Shown here piece by piece: positions 17,676-26,273 of a stretch of DNA of 64,000 nt. The stretch is from Rhizobiaceae bacterium (GTDB lineage: Bacteria > Pseudomonadota > Alphaproteobacteria > Rhizobiales > Rhizobiaceae). The position numbers and the translations under genes were made by a program. The stretch is from contig JAMLJB010000001.1 of the NCBI GenBank assembly GCA_023953835.1, positions 620,001 through 684,000 of the forward strand, given 5' to 3'. Below the pieces are notes generated by a model. The model saw only the letters and a program-made list of their open reading frames with translations, was not told where the DNA came from and ran no database searches. Numbering within the stretch: position 1 is the stretch's first letter; the number at the start of each line of letters is the position of its first letter.

Positions 17676-17905
17676 CCCCGTGCCATGCAATTTGGTCACC
17701 GAGGGGTCCCCAAAGCCCCATGCACCCCTCTGGTGACCGGGGGATTAGAAAACCGCACACACACGGCCGCCCTCGTCTTTAAGCCGCAAGGCTCTGGACA
17801 TGCACGAGGGCTCCCCCGGCCCTGAGGCGCGTGGAAGTACCGTTCCGGTCGGCACAGACCTTTTTGTGTGTGGGGTTTCTAAGCCCCAAGGCCCGGCCAG
17901 ATGAC
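17676..17905 (-). ncRNA. Structured RNA leader, copy A (intact)
   Basis: This 230-bp gene-free stretch upstream of the small membrane protein folds into nested helices. They are GGGG/CCCC (17739-17742 with 17884-17887), TTAGAAA/TTTCTAA (17745-17751 with 17876-17882), ACACACA/TGTGTGT (17757-17763 with 17865-17871), GCCCTCGT/ACGAGGGC (17769-17776 with 17804-17811) and AGCC-GCAA-GGCT (17782-17793). A separate hairpin GGTCACC/GGTGACC (17694-17700 with 17732-17738) is next to the gene. Compared with copy B, six base pairs differ by double compensatory changes. Strand is inferred from the downstream gene; the GCAA tetraloop reads as GNRA only on the plus strand, so the opposite strand cannot be excluded. 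Confidence 0.6.
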
Positions 17906-17976
17906 CGGACCCGGCGCGACCATATTCCATCATATGCTAAAATAGAAGCGGGATTTTGGAGCGGGAGGCTTGTACA

Positions 17977-18127
17977 CCCTCATCCGCCTGCCGGCACCTT
18001 CTCCCACAAGGGGAGAAGGACGATGGCAACCACGTCTCGCATTTTCTGCGACGTCGTTGACTGAGGCCGGCGTGACTGACATCCCCTTCTCCCCCTGTGG
18101 GAGAAGGTGCCGGCAGGCGGATGAGGG
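17977..18127. repeat. RIME-like composite palindromic repeat
   Basis: CCCTCATCCGCCTGCCGGCACC...CTTCTCCC at the left and its inverted copy ending GTGCCGGCAGGCGGATGAGGGG at the right flank about 70 bp. It lies between the intact cassette and the end of the GlxA-type regulator. Confidence 0.8.
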
Positions 18128-18166
18128 GTGGGGCAACCATGCGACACCGGACCCTGCCCTCTCCCG

Positions 18167-19174
18167 TCAATACGTCGTGCGGCGTTCCTCGCTGGGGGGC
18201 CGTCCGAAATGCTGGCGATAGCTCTGCGCGAAATAGGAATGCGACGCGAAGCCCGTCGCCACGGCAATGTCGAGGATCGGCATGTTGGTCTGCCGCAACA
18301 ATTCGCGTGCGCGTTCGAGCCTAAGCCGCGTGTAATATTTGCCGGGCGTCATGTTCATGTGGCGCAGGAACAGCCGCTCGACCTGCCGCACCGACAGTCC
18401 TGCCGCCCTGGCGAGTTGCACCGCTGACAGCGGCTCGTCCAGCGCGTCGGCCATGCGCTCGACGATGCGCTTGAGCTTCTCGGATTTGCCGGTGAGGTCG
18501 CGCTCGGGGCCGCGCCGCTGCCGGTCGGCAGCCGAGCGCACGCGCTCGTAGTTGAACTGGTTGGCGACCTCGTTGGCAATGCCCGAGCCAAGGTCTTCCC
18601 GCACGATGGCGAGCATGAGGTCGATGGAGGTGGTGCCGCCCGCGCAGGTGTATCTCTTGCGGTCGATCTCGAACACATTGCCCGTGCATTCGATGCCGGG
18701 AAAGGCTTCCATGAATGAAGCGCGGTTTTCCCAATGGATGGTGCAGCGGCAACCGTCCAGTTGCCCGGCGTCTGCCAAAAGATGCGAGCCGACGGAAAGC
18801 GCGCCGAGCGCCCCGCCCCGGCGGCCCCATTTGCGCAGGCCCGCCAGCACCTTGCTCTTGCCGGGAAATTCGAGCGAAAGGCCCGCCGCGACAAACAGAA
18901 TGTCGGCAGACGGCACGTCGGCGATGCTGTAGTCCACCTTGACCGGCAGGCCGTTGGAGGCCATGACCGACTCTCCGTCAGCGGAAACCGTGATCCAGCT
19001 ATAGAAATTGTGACCGAGCTGCCGATTTGCCGAGCGCAGGATGTCGATGGCGGCGGCAAGCGAGAACATGGGGAACCGCTCCACCATGAGGAACGCGAAC
19101 TGGCGATGCCGCGTCTGCGCATCCGCAGCGCGGCGGCCTGCCTCCCCCGAACTGGTCCAGACGTCCTGTTCCAT
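18167..19174 (-). CDS. GlxA-type AraC-family transcriptional regulator
   Basis: A 335-residue regulator. The N-terminal DJ-1/PfpI-like domain (about residues 25-190) has 'FLMVERFPMFSLAAAIDILR'. The C-terminal AraC double helix-turn-helix (about 235-330) has 'SVRQVERLFLRHMNMTPGKY' and 'DIAVATGFASHSYFAQSYR'. Relatives control catabolism of carnitine, glycine betaine or arginine in proteobacteria. The sensing ligand cannot be assigned. It lies alone between a repeat and folD. Confidence 0.87.
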   Translation of the reverse strand: MEQDVWTSSGEAGRRAADAQTRHRQFAFLMVERFPMFSLAAAIDILRSANRQLGHNFYSWITVSADGESVMASNGLPVKVDYSIADVPSADILFVAAGLSLEFPGKSKVLAGLRKWGRRGGALGALSVGSHLLADAGQLDGCRCTIHWENRASFMEAFPGIECTGNVFEIDRKRYTCAGGTTSIDLMLAIVREDLGSGIANEVANQFNYERVRSAADRQRRGPERDLTGKSEKLKRIVERMADALDEPLSAVQLARAAGLSVRQVERLFLRHMNMTPGKYYTRLRLERARELLRQTNMPILDIAVATGFASHSYFAQSYRQHFGRPPSEERRTTY

Positions 19175-19213
19175 CGCCTCCCCGGTGACAGGAAATGGGC
19201 TTACTCGATTCGA

Positions 19214-20104
19214 CTAGAATTGTGGCCTTTCCAGCCCGGCGGCAAGATAGGCCGACACCAGTGTGTTCGCCATCAACAGCGCAATCGTCATCGGCCCGAC
19301 GCCGCCCGGCACCGGCGTGATCGCGCCCGCCACTTTTTCGGCCTCCGAATAGGCCACATCACCGACCAGCCGGGTCTTGCCGTCCGGCGTGGCGATGCGA
19401 TTGATGCCGACATCGATGACCGTGGCGCCGGGCTTGATCCAGTCGCCGCGCACCATTTCCGGGCGACCCACCGCCGCAACCAGAATATCGGCTGTCCGGC
19501 AGACCGCCGGAAGGTCGCGGGTGCGGCTGTGCGCAATCGTCACCGTGCAGTTCGCGCCGAGCAGCAGGCTGGCCATGGGCTTGCCGACGATGTTGGAACG
19601 GCCCACAACCACGGCATTCAGGCCCGAGAGGTCCCGCCCGCGCACCCGCTCGATCAGGATCATCGAACCGGCGGGCGTGCAGGGAACGAAAGCCGTTTTC
19701 ATTTCGCCGGTCACGAGCTTGCCGACATTGATGAAGTGGAAGCCGTCGACATCCTTTTCCGGCGCGATGGTCTGGATGACGCGACCCGAATCGATGTGGT
19801 CCGGCAGCGGAAGCTGGACAAGTATTCCGTGGATCGACGGGTCGGCATTGAGGTTCGCGATCAGCGCCAGCAACTCCGCCTCGCCGGTTGTGGCCGGCAG
19901 CGTGTGCTGGACGGATTTGAACCCGCATTCCTTGGCCTTTTTCGACTTGGACGCGACGTAGACCTGGCTCGCAGGGTCCTCGCCCACAATGACGACGGCA
20001 AGGCCGGGCTGCACGTTCCGGGCTTCCAGGAGCGTTGCCGACCGCTTCTTGACCTCGGCGATCACCTCTTCCGCGATCTGCCTGCCGTCGATTCTTTCAG
20101 CCAT
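19214..20104 (-). CDS. folD: Methylenetetrahydrofolate dehydrogenase/cyclohydrolase
   Basis: A 296-residue bifunctional FolD that interconverts methylene-, methenyl- and formyl-tetrahydrofolate. Signature stretches are '[20 protein letters not shown]' and '[20 protein letters not shown]', then the Rossmann motif '[17 protein letters not shown]' and '[16 protein letters not shown]'. The start is placed at MAERIDGRQ, where the family begins. Confidence 0.96.
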   Translation of the reverse strand: MAERIDGRQIAEEVIAEVKKRSATLLEARNVQPGLAVVIVGEDPASQVYVASKSKKAKECGFKSVQHTLPATTGEAELLALIANLNADPSIHGILVQLPLPDHIDSGRVIQTIAPEKDVDGFHFINVGKLVTGEMKTAFVPCTPAGSMILIERVRGRDLSGLNAVVVGRSNIVGKPMASLLLGANCTVTIAHSRTRDLPAVCRTADILVAAVGRPEMVRGDWIKPGATVIDVGINRIATPDGKTRLVGDVAYSEAEKVAGAITPVPGGVGPMTIALLMANTLVSAYLAAGLERPQF

Positions 20105-20211
20105 GCCGGACCCCTGCGCGTTGCCGATGTGCGGGCGATAATCAACAAAGCGCGCTTGCGCAATCCGCGCTTGCGCCTCCTTTTGACGCAAAAGCGAAAT
20201 CGGTCCCGAAA

Positions 20212-20622
20212 TCAGAAATAGTTGCGGTCGCGCCGCGTCGCCAATGCCCGCACCATTTCGCGGCATTCGCGTATCGCGACCAGGCATTCCTCGATGGCGG
20301 CGCGCATCTCGCCCATGCTGTCCTGCATCTGCGAGGATGCCTTCGCATCCCGCGCCGACAAGGCCCGCCGTGCGGCGTCCGCCTCGACGGCAAGGCGCGC
20401 GGCTTCGATCCTGCTGTCAGACGGAGCCGTCGCCGAAGGGGTGGCGAAGTCGAGCAATGACCCTGACCGCTTGCGCATAGCCGGTCGCCTCGCGCGCGTC
20501 TCCAGCCCCTCCTCTGGCGCATCGATCCGGGGGGTGAATTTCGCGCGTGCCCGCGCCTCCTCGAGCGCATGCGCCAGCGAGGGGATCGACCGCCGTTCCC
20601 TGTCTGCCTCGTCGCCTTCCAT
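20212..20622 (-). CDS. Hypothetical protein
   Basis: A 136-residue, mostly helical and charged protein without signal or membrane segment. The C-terminal half (about residues 70-130) looks like a coiled coil: '[20 protein letters not shown]' followed by '[20 protein letters not shown]'. I do not recognise it. It fills the space between folD and the divergent TetR gene, and no better frame exists there. Confidence 0.5.
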   Translation of the reverse strand: MEGDEADRERRSIPSLAHALEEARARAKFTPRIDAPEEGLETRARRPAMRKRSGSLLDFATPSATAPSDSRIEAARLAVEADAARRALSARDAKASSQMQDSMGEMRAAIEECLVAIRECREMVRALATRRDRNYF

Positions 20623-20841
20623 CCGCTCCCGCCGACCGCCTCGTCGCTCGCTTTGACGCTAAAGCCTGCGTCAGAATAAAGCGTTAAGCGGCATTTTGCG
20701 CGAATTTTCGTATGTTTTGCGGTCGTATTTTCACGGGAATCGGCATTTTTGCGCGGAGAATCGCGCCTGTTCACACGCTTATGCGCCGTTGAATCCGGCT
20801 TCGTACAGCGTATATTGTTTCGTCATGCAAGGAATCGACCC

Positions 20842-21504
20842 ATGAATGCGCCGGCCATGACCCGCCGCGAACGCCACAAGGCGGACACCCGAGCCGAGCT
20901 TCTGGCGATGGCCCATCAGCTTATCCGAGAGGAGGGTTATGAGGGCCTGACCATCCGCAAACTGGCCGAACGGGTCGGCTATGCGCCGATGTCGGTCTAT
21001 TCCTATTTCGCGGACAAGGACGAAATCCTGCTGGCCGTGGCGGAGGACGCGTTTGCCATGCTGGCCCGCCGCGTGGCCGCCCGCCAAACCGATAACCCAT
21101 TGGAATCAATAAGGATCGGCCTCAACGAATACGCCGCCTTCGCGCTCGAGAACCCGAACGAATATGTCACCGTCTTCATGACGCCCAAGACCCATCTGCA
21201 TGAGAAGGACACGTTCGACAGGCTGAAGAAGAACAATCCTTGCCTGAACCTGCTGCTGTCGCAAATCGCCGCCGCCGTTTCGCGCGGCCAGATGAAGGGC
21301 GATGTCTTTGCAATCGCCACGATGCTGTGGTCGGCGATCCATGGCGCGGTTTCGTTGATGATTACATTCCCGAAATTCCCATTCGGCGAACCCACTGGCT
21401 TTGCCGGACGGATGATCGATGTCGCCATGGCCGCCGTTACCGAAGGCGAGATCGAATCGCTTGGCGATCCCGGTGACTGCGGCGTCATCGGTCGGTGGCC
21501 GTAG
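20842..21504 (+). CDS. TetR-family transcriptional regulator
   Basis: A 220-residue protein with an N-terminal TetR helix-turn-helix (about residues 12-58; 'GLTIRKLAERVGYAPMSVYS' then 'YFADKDEILLAVAED'). The C-terminal ligand domain reads 'NPNEYVTVFMTPKTH' and 'MLWSAIHGAVSLMITFPKFP'. The start MNAPAMTRRER follows AAGGA. The 219-bp spacer with the divergent hypothetical gene is AT-rich and may carry its operator, though no clean palindrome is seen. Confidence 0.87.
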   Translation: MNAPAMTRRERHKADTRAELLAMAHQLIREEGYEGLTIRKLAERVGYAPMSVYSYFADKDEILLAVAEDAFAMLARRVAARQTDNPLESIRIGLNEYAAFALENPNEYVTVFMTPKTHLHEKDTFDRLKKNNPCLNLLLSQIAAAVSRGQMKGDVFAIATMLWSAIHGAVSLMITFPKFPFGEPTGFAGRMIDVAMAAVTEGEIESLGDPGDCGVIGRWP

Positions 21505-21572
21505 CGGTCGCGCTCGACCGCTCTTCCCGTTTCGCCCCGCTGCGTTTAAAGCAGGCGAAACGGAGCGTGAAA

Positions 21573-22388
21573 ATGGTCGTGAAGCTGGTTCTTGTCGGGT
21601 GCGGAAATATGGGTTTCGCCATGCTTTCCGGCTGGTTGAAATCCGGGAAGATGAAGCCGTCCGAGGTCTTTGTCGTGGAACCCAACGAGGCGCTTCGCGA
21701 TCGCGCCGCCGGCCTGGGCATCGCGACGGCGGCAAGCGCGACCGGCCTCCGCGCCGGATTGAAACCGGATATGGTGCTGATTGCAGTGAAGCCGCAGGTG
21801 CTGCGCGATGTCCTTGAAAACTATAAGGAATACGGCTCGTCGGCGACGACGTTCATTTCAATTGCGGCCGGCACGCCGATCAGGACATTCGAGGAAATAC
21901 TGGGGTCCGGTACCCCGGTGTTGCGCTGTATGCCCAACACGCCCGCCGCAATCGGCAAGGGCATGATGGTGGCCTATGCGAATGCGCATGTGACCGCCGA
22001 CGCCAAGGCCGCCATCGAGGACCTGCTTTCCGCCAGCGGCGAAGTCACGAGCATCGCGGATGAAGCCTTGATGGATGCGGTAACGGCTGTTTCCGGCTCC
22101 GGACCTGCCTATATATTTCATTTCATCGAATGCCTGACGAAAGCCGCCGAGACGGTCGGCCTTCCATCGGACACCGCAAGGCTGCTCGCCATGCAAACGG
22201 TCTATGGAGCGGCATGTCTCGCTGCGGAAACCCGTCAGGACCCCGGCGAATTGCGGCGGCAGGTCACAAGCCCCAACGGCACGACCGCTGCCGCGCTCGA
22301 CGTGCTGATGGGCGGCGAAAAGATGCAGAACCTGCTGACCGAAGCCGTTCACGCCGCGCAAAAGCGCTCCGTCGAGCTGGGAAGCTAG
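21573..22388 (+). CDS. proC: Pyrroline-5-carboxylate reductase
   Basis: A 271-residue enzyme for the last step of proline synthesis. The Rossmann motif VGCGNMG is at residues 7-13, 'RCMPNTPAAIGKGM' follows, and the C-terminal P5CR signature includes 'AVSGSGPAYIFHFIECLTKA' and 'VTSPNGTTAAALDVL'. The start at MVVKLVLVG is preferred over an upstream in-frame start that overlaps the TetR gene. Confidence 0.95.
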   Translation: MVVKLVLVGCGNMGFAMLSGWLKSGKMKPSEVFVVEPNEALRDRAAGLGIATAASATGLRAGLKPDMVLIAVKPQVLRDVLENYKEYGSSATTFISIAAGTPIRTFEEILGSGTPVLRCMPNTPAAIGKGMMVAYANAHVTADAKAAIEDLLSASGEVTSIADEALMDAVTAVSGSGPAYIFHFIECLTKAAETVGLPSDTARLLAMQTVYGAACLAAETRQDPGELRRQVTSPNGTTAAALDVLMGGEKMQNLLTEAVHAAQKRSVELGS

Positions 22389-22390
22389 GG

Positions 22391-23707
22391 TCAGGACCCG
22401 TAGAGCATTTCATCCTGGGCGCTGCGCAGCGCGAACAATCTCGTTGTCCGATCCGGCGTTGCGTTGAGGCTGGTCAGCAACTCGCCCTTGCGCACCGGCT
22501 CCAGCACCTTGCCGCCCTCCAGAAGCCCGACAGGAATTGCCTTTGCGGCGCGCGCTTCCTCAACACTCATCGTCCATGACCGGTAGCACGTCTCGCCGAT
22601 GGCATCGAGACTGTCGCCCGGCTTGAGGTCGCGCTTGGCAACTGCGCAAACCTCGGCGACGGGCCGCGCCAGCGGCACCATGTCCGGCCTTCCATAGAGC
22701 ATGATACGCGCGGCGGTGAGCGGCACTTCGAGCGATGTCAGGTGATAGGGGCGATGGAAGGCGTAATACGGACCGTGGCCGACATGCAGATCGTCCATGC
22801 GCTCGACAATGCGCGGATGCGTCGCCTCGACAACGACGAACACGCCCGGCGCGACACCCTTGCCGATGGTGTAGTCCACCACGCCCTTGCGCGACAGCAC
22901 ACCGCCTGCCTCCCGCGGAACCAGCACCTTTGCGAGATCCTCACGGCCCGCGCTCGGGCCGTGCATGCCCGGAACGTCAGGCACCAGCCCGGTGGCATTC
23001 GCGATTGCCGCCATTTCCACCATGGTCTTGGAGCCGTCCACGAATTCGACCAGCATGCGCGGATTCATGTTTCGCCGCTCGGCCTCCTCGCGATAGGCGT
23101 CGGGCACCGCATCGTGGTTGAGCGCGTTGTTCTTGCCCTTGCCCGCCGCCACGATGGTATAGCCGAGCGAAGTGGCAAACTCGATCAGTTCCATACAGCT
23201 TGACGGCTCGTCGCCGGCGCCGATGGAATAGATGACGCCCAGCCGGTCGGCCTGCTGTTTGAGATAGGGTCCGATCGTCACGTCGGCCTCGACATTCATC
23301 ATGACGAGGTGCTTGCCGTGCTCCATAGCCATGAGGTCGAAATCGGCGGCCACGCCGGGCTTGCCCGTCGCGTCGATGACCACGTCGAGGAGCGGATTGG
23401 TGACAAGCAACTCATTGCTGGTGATTGCGAGCTTGCCCGCCTCGATTGCAGCGGTGACGGCGGATGCGTTTCCGGCCTCGCATGCATGGTCCTCGTCGCC
23501 ATAGGCGATCCTGACGGCATTGCGTGCGGTGTGGGGCCTGCGGGTGGACATCGCGGCCAATTCCACCCCCTTCATCAGCATGCACTGGGTGACGAGATCG
23601 GTGCCCATCTCGCCCGATCCTATGACGCCGATGCGCACCGGCCTGCCCTCTTCCGCGCGCCGGGCCAGATCGCGTGCTAGACCAGTCAGGGCAATTGATT
23701 GCATCAT
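22391..23707 (-). CDS. COG4091-type homoserine dehydrogenase-like oxidoreductase with SAF domain
   Basis: About 438 residues. The N-terminal NAD(P)-binding domain has 'IGVIGSGEMGTDLVTQCMLM', and a homoserine-dehydrogenase-like middle has 'VIDATGKPGVAADFDLMAME' and 'SIGAGDEPSSCMELIEFATS'. A C-terminal SAF domain ends 'GKVLEPVRKGELLTSLN'. It resembles predicted homoserine dehydrogenases with a SAF domain, some of which act on branched sugar acids such as apionate in sugar-degradation loci. No such neighbours occur here, so the substrate is open. It is tail-to-tail with proC, two bases apart. Confidence 0.75.
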   Translation of the reverse strand: MMQSIALTGLARDLARRAEEGRPVRIGVIGSGEMGTDLVTQCMLMKGVELAAMSTRRPHTARNAVRIAYGDEDHACEAGNASAVTAAIEAGKLAITSNELLVTNPLLDVVIDATGKPGVAADFDLMAMEHGKHLVMMNVEADVTIGPYLKQQADRLGVIYSIGAGDEPSSCMELIEFATSLGYTIVAAGKGKNNALNHDAVPDAYREEAERRNMNPRMLVEFVDGSKTMVEMAAIANATGLVPDVPGMHGPSAGREDLAKVLVPREAGGVLSRKGVVDYTIGKGVAPGVFVVVEATHPRIVERMDDLHVGHGPYYAFHRPYHLTSLEVPLTAARIMLYGRPDMVPLARPVAEVCAVAKRDLKPGDSLDAIGETCYRSWTMSVEEARAAKAIPVGLLEGGKVLEPVRKGELLTSLNATPDRTTRLFALRSAQDEMLYGS

Positions 23708-23964
23708 GTTCCTTGTTCGCCGACTGGAGCGAAATTGTTGAAATTCAGGTCTTGGGCGCCATGCCAAGTGGAAAAAGGCGGCAGGGGACTCATCTCCCGC
23801 CACCCTATAACCGATTTAGCCCACCGGAACATAGGCTTCGCGGTCGGAGGGCAATATGCCTCCGGCCGGGCGGCACTGCATGCGACGCTTTAGGCCGTTT
23901 GAATATCGCGCGACAAATGTCATTCAGGGCCGTCTTTCGGAATCCTGCAAGCATGGGGGGATTG

Positions 23965-24420
23965 ATGCCGTCCAAGGTCGGAGAAGCAATAATCGCATTT
24001 GTGACGACGCTGTGGCTCGGGCTGTTGATCGGCGTTTCTTTTCTCGCGACGCCGGTGAAATTTCGCGCGCCGACGCTCGAACTGCCGGTTGCGCTCGATG
24101 TGGGCCGCGTGACCTTCGAGTTTTTCAGCAAGGTCGAACTGGGATTGTCCGCGCTGTTGTTGGTGTGCCTGTTCGTGTTCAGGCCGGGCGCGCTTCGCGC
24201 GCTGCTCGGCGTGCTGCTGGTGGCAATCGTGGTCGCAGAGGCATTCTGGCTGCTGCCCGCGCTTGTTGCGCGGGTGAGCCAGATCCTGTCCGGCGATACG
24301 ACTGCGCCGAACAGCTACCATCTTTGGTATGTCATAGGCGAAGCCGCGAAGGCCGTGATCCTGCTTGCGCTGTCGGTGGTCGGGCTGAGACGCCTCGCAA
24401 GCGGCCACGGTGGCAATTGA
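23965..24420 (+). CDS. Small four-helix membrane protein
   Basis: A 151-residue hydrophobic protein with four predicted membrane segments (for example 'FVTTLWLGLLIGVSFLATPV' and 'LLGVLLVAIVVAEAFWLLPA'). The start MPSKVGEAI is chosen because GGGGG lies at the right distance upstream. The layout resembles DUF4149/TMEM205-like proteins, but I am not certain of the family. No operon partner. The 257-bp spacer to the divergent COG4091 gene shows no other gene. Confidence 0.6.
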   Translation: MPSKVGEAIIAFVTTLWLGLLIGVSFLATPVKFRAPTLELPVALDVGRVTFEFFSKVELGLSALLLVCLFVFRPGALRALLGVLLVAIVVAEAFWLLPALVARVSQILSGDTTAPNSYHLWYVIGEAAKAVILLALSVVGLRRLASGHGGN

Positions 24421-24461
24421 TCCGGCGCGCGGGCGCGATTTTTGACGATTTTTCTGCGGGA

Positions 24462-24536
<75 letters not shown>

Positions 24537-24723
24537 GCGTGGCGGCTTTTCCTGTATTTCCGGCAGTTCGTCAACACGGGAAATCACCTTCCGGTGGATT
24601 TTCCGGCGCCGCGCTGTAGATATTGGTATTAGCCACTTCACGACGCTACCATGGGTTGTTGGCCGCAAATATGCCACCGTCTGTTGATCTTCAACACTAC
24701 AGCGCTGGGGACGCATCAGGCGC

Positions 24724-24879
24724 ATGAGTACTGAAAAAAAGGGGCCTGCAACCAATCCCGACAATCGCAAGATGCGGCTGGCGGCGGAGCTACGGGCCAA
24801 CCTGCTGAAGCGAAAGGCGCAGGCAAGGCAGCGCAGGTCGGCTGGCAAACCGGCACAGCCGGCCGACGGCAAGGACTGA
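24724..24879 (+). CDS. Small basic protein upstream of murA
   Basis: A 51-residue open frame starting MSTEKKGPATNPDNRKMRLA and rich in Lys, Arg and Ala ('ELRANLLKRKAQARQRR'). It is predicted to be one helix with a disordered basic tail. It sits 105 bp before murA in the same direction. From memory, short proteins of this kind precede murA in other Hyphomicrobiales. The basic helix suggests RNA or ribosome binding, but no function is known to me. Confidence 0.6.
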   Translation: MSTEKKGPATNPDNRKMRLAAELRANLLKRKAQARQRRSAGKPAQPADGKD

Positions 24880-24983
24880 ATGTGTGCGTCAAGGCGCGAA
24901 GCGCTTTTCTTGAATCAACCGGCGCGATGAGTTAGACGGCGCTCCACTGTTTTTTCCGGTTGGCCCGGACAGAAAGAATTTTC

Positions 24984-26273
24984 ATGGATCGAATCAGAAT
25001 CGTCGGGGGGAACGAACTTCGCGGCAGCATTCCCATTTCCGGCGCGAAAAATGCGGCCCTGCCGCTGATCATCGCATCGCTGCTGACCGACGACACGCTC
25101 ACGCTCGAAAATGTTCCACACCTTGCCGATGTCGAGCAGTTGATCCGCATTCTCGGCAATCACGGCGTCGATCACTCGGTCAACGGGCGGCGCGAAAAAC
25201 AGGGCGAACTCTACGCGCGCACCATCAATTTCTCCGCACGCAACATCGTCGACACCACGGCTCCATATGAGCTCGTTTCGAAAATGCGCGCCAGCTTCTG
25301 GGTTATCGGGCCGCTGCTTGCGCGCATGGGCGAGGCTCGTGTTTCCCTGCCGGGCGGCTGCGCCATCGGCACGCGGCCGGTCGATCTCTTCATCGAGGGG
25401 TTGCAGGCGCTCGGCGCTGAGATCGACGTCGAAAGCGGCTATGTCATGGCCACCGCGCGCAATCGCCTGCGCGGAAATCGCTATGTGTTTCCCAAGGTCT
25501 CGGTCGGCGCGACCCATGTGCTCGTCATGGCGGCTTCTTTGGCGCGCGGCGAAACCGTTCTGGAAAACGCGGCCCGTGAACCGGAAATTGTCAACCTGGC
25601 CGAATGCCTGAACGCCATGGGCGCCCGCATCTCCGGCGCGGGAAGCCCCACCATCACGATCGAGGGCGTCGATTCCCTTTCCGGCGCGCGGCACCGGGTG
25701 ATACCCGACCGCATCGAGACCGGCACCTACGCCATGGCCGTCGCGATGACCGGGGGCGACGTGTTGCTGGAAGGCGCGCGGCCTGAACTGCTGCAATCGG
25801 CGCTGGACGTCATTTCGAGAACTGGAGCGGAAGTCACGCCGACCAATTCGGGCATTCGTATCCAGCGCAACGGATCGGGCATTTCACCCGTGGACGTGGT
25901 CACCGAGCCGTTTCCCGGTTTCCCGACAGACCTTCAGGCGCAATTCATGGCGCTCATGACCATGGCGAAGGGCAAGTCGCACATCACCGAAACGATCTTC
26001 GAAAACAGGTTCATGCATGTGCAGGAACTGGCGCGTCTGGGCGCGCATATTTCGCTGTCGGGGCAGACCGCAGTGGTCGATGGGGTGGCAAAGCTTCGCG
26101 GCGCGCCTGTGATGGCAACGGACCTGCGCGCATCTGTTTCGCTCGTTATTGCCGGCCTCGCCGCCGAGGGCGAAACCATCGTGAATCGGGTCTATCATCT
26201 TGATCGCGGCTTCGAGCGTCTCGAGGAGAAACTGTCGAATTGCGGTGCGATGATCGAACGGCTGTCAAGCTAG
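24984..26273 (+). CDS. murA: UDP-N-acetylglucosamine 1-carboxyvinyltransferase
   Basis: A 429-residue enzyme that transfers enolpyruvate to UDP-GlcNAc, the first committed step of peptidoglycan synthesis. K22 in 'GAKNAALPL' and the catalytic, fosfomycin-sensitive C126 in '[14 protein letters not shown]' are present. The start is at MDRIRIVGG. It ends tail-to-tail with tssA, and the two stop codons overlap at 26270-26273. Confidence 0.97.
   Translation: MDRIRIVGGNELRGSIPISGAKNAALPLIIASLLTDDTLTLENVPHLADVEQLIRILGNHGVDHSVNGRREKQGELYARTINFSARNIVDTTAPYELVSKMRASFWVIGPLLARMGEARVSLPGGCAIGTRPVDLFIEGLQALGAEIDVESGYVMATARNRLRGNRYVFPKVSVGATHVLVMAASLARGETVLENAAREPEIVNLAECLNAMGARISGAGSPTITIEGVDSLSGARHRVIPDRIETGTYAMAVAMTGGDVLLEGARPELLQSALDVISRTGAEVTPTNSGIRIQRNGSGISPVDVVTEPFPGFPTDLQAQFMALMTMAKGKSHITETIFENRFMHVQELARLGAHISLSGQTAVVDGVAKLRGAPVMATDLRASVSLVIAGLAAEGETIVNRVYHLDRGFERLEEKLSNCGAMIERLSS

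Noticed and set aside
17233..17760. Possible leader peptide containing MGLWGP upstream of the small membrane protein
   Set aside because: The MGLWGP segment recurs in copy B, but one-base indels put it in different frames relative to the small gene. Conservation follows the hairpin, not a peptide.
17676..17905. Known RNA classes (6S, tmRNA, SRP RNA, RNase P RNA, cobalamin riboswitch)
   Set aside because: Hallmark sequences of these classes are absent and the element is duplicated upstream of a small gene.
17302..18127. CRISPR array
   Set aside because: The repeats are few, inverted and unevenly spaced with no unique spacers. They are RIME-like palindromes.
18734..20221. 495-codon plus-strand frame
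   Set aside because: It runs antisense across the GlxA-type regulator, an intergenic region and folD, so it cannot be one real gene.
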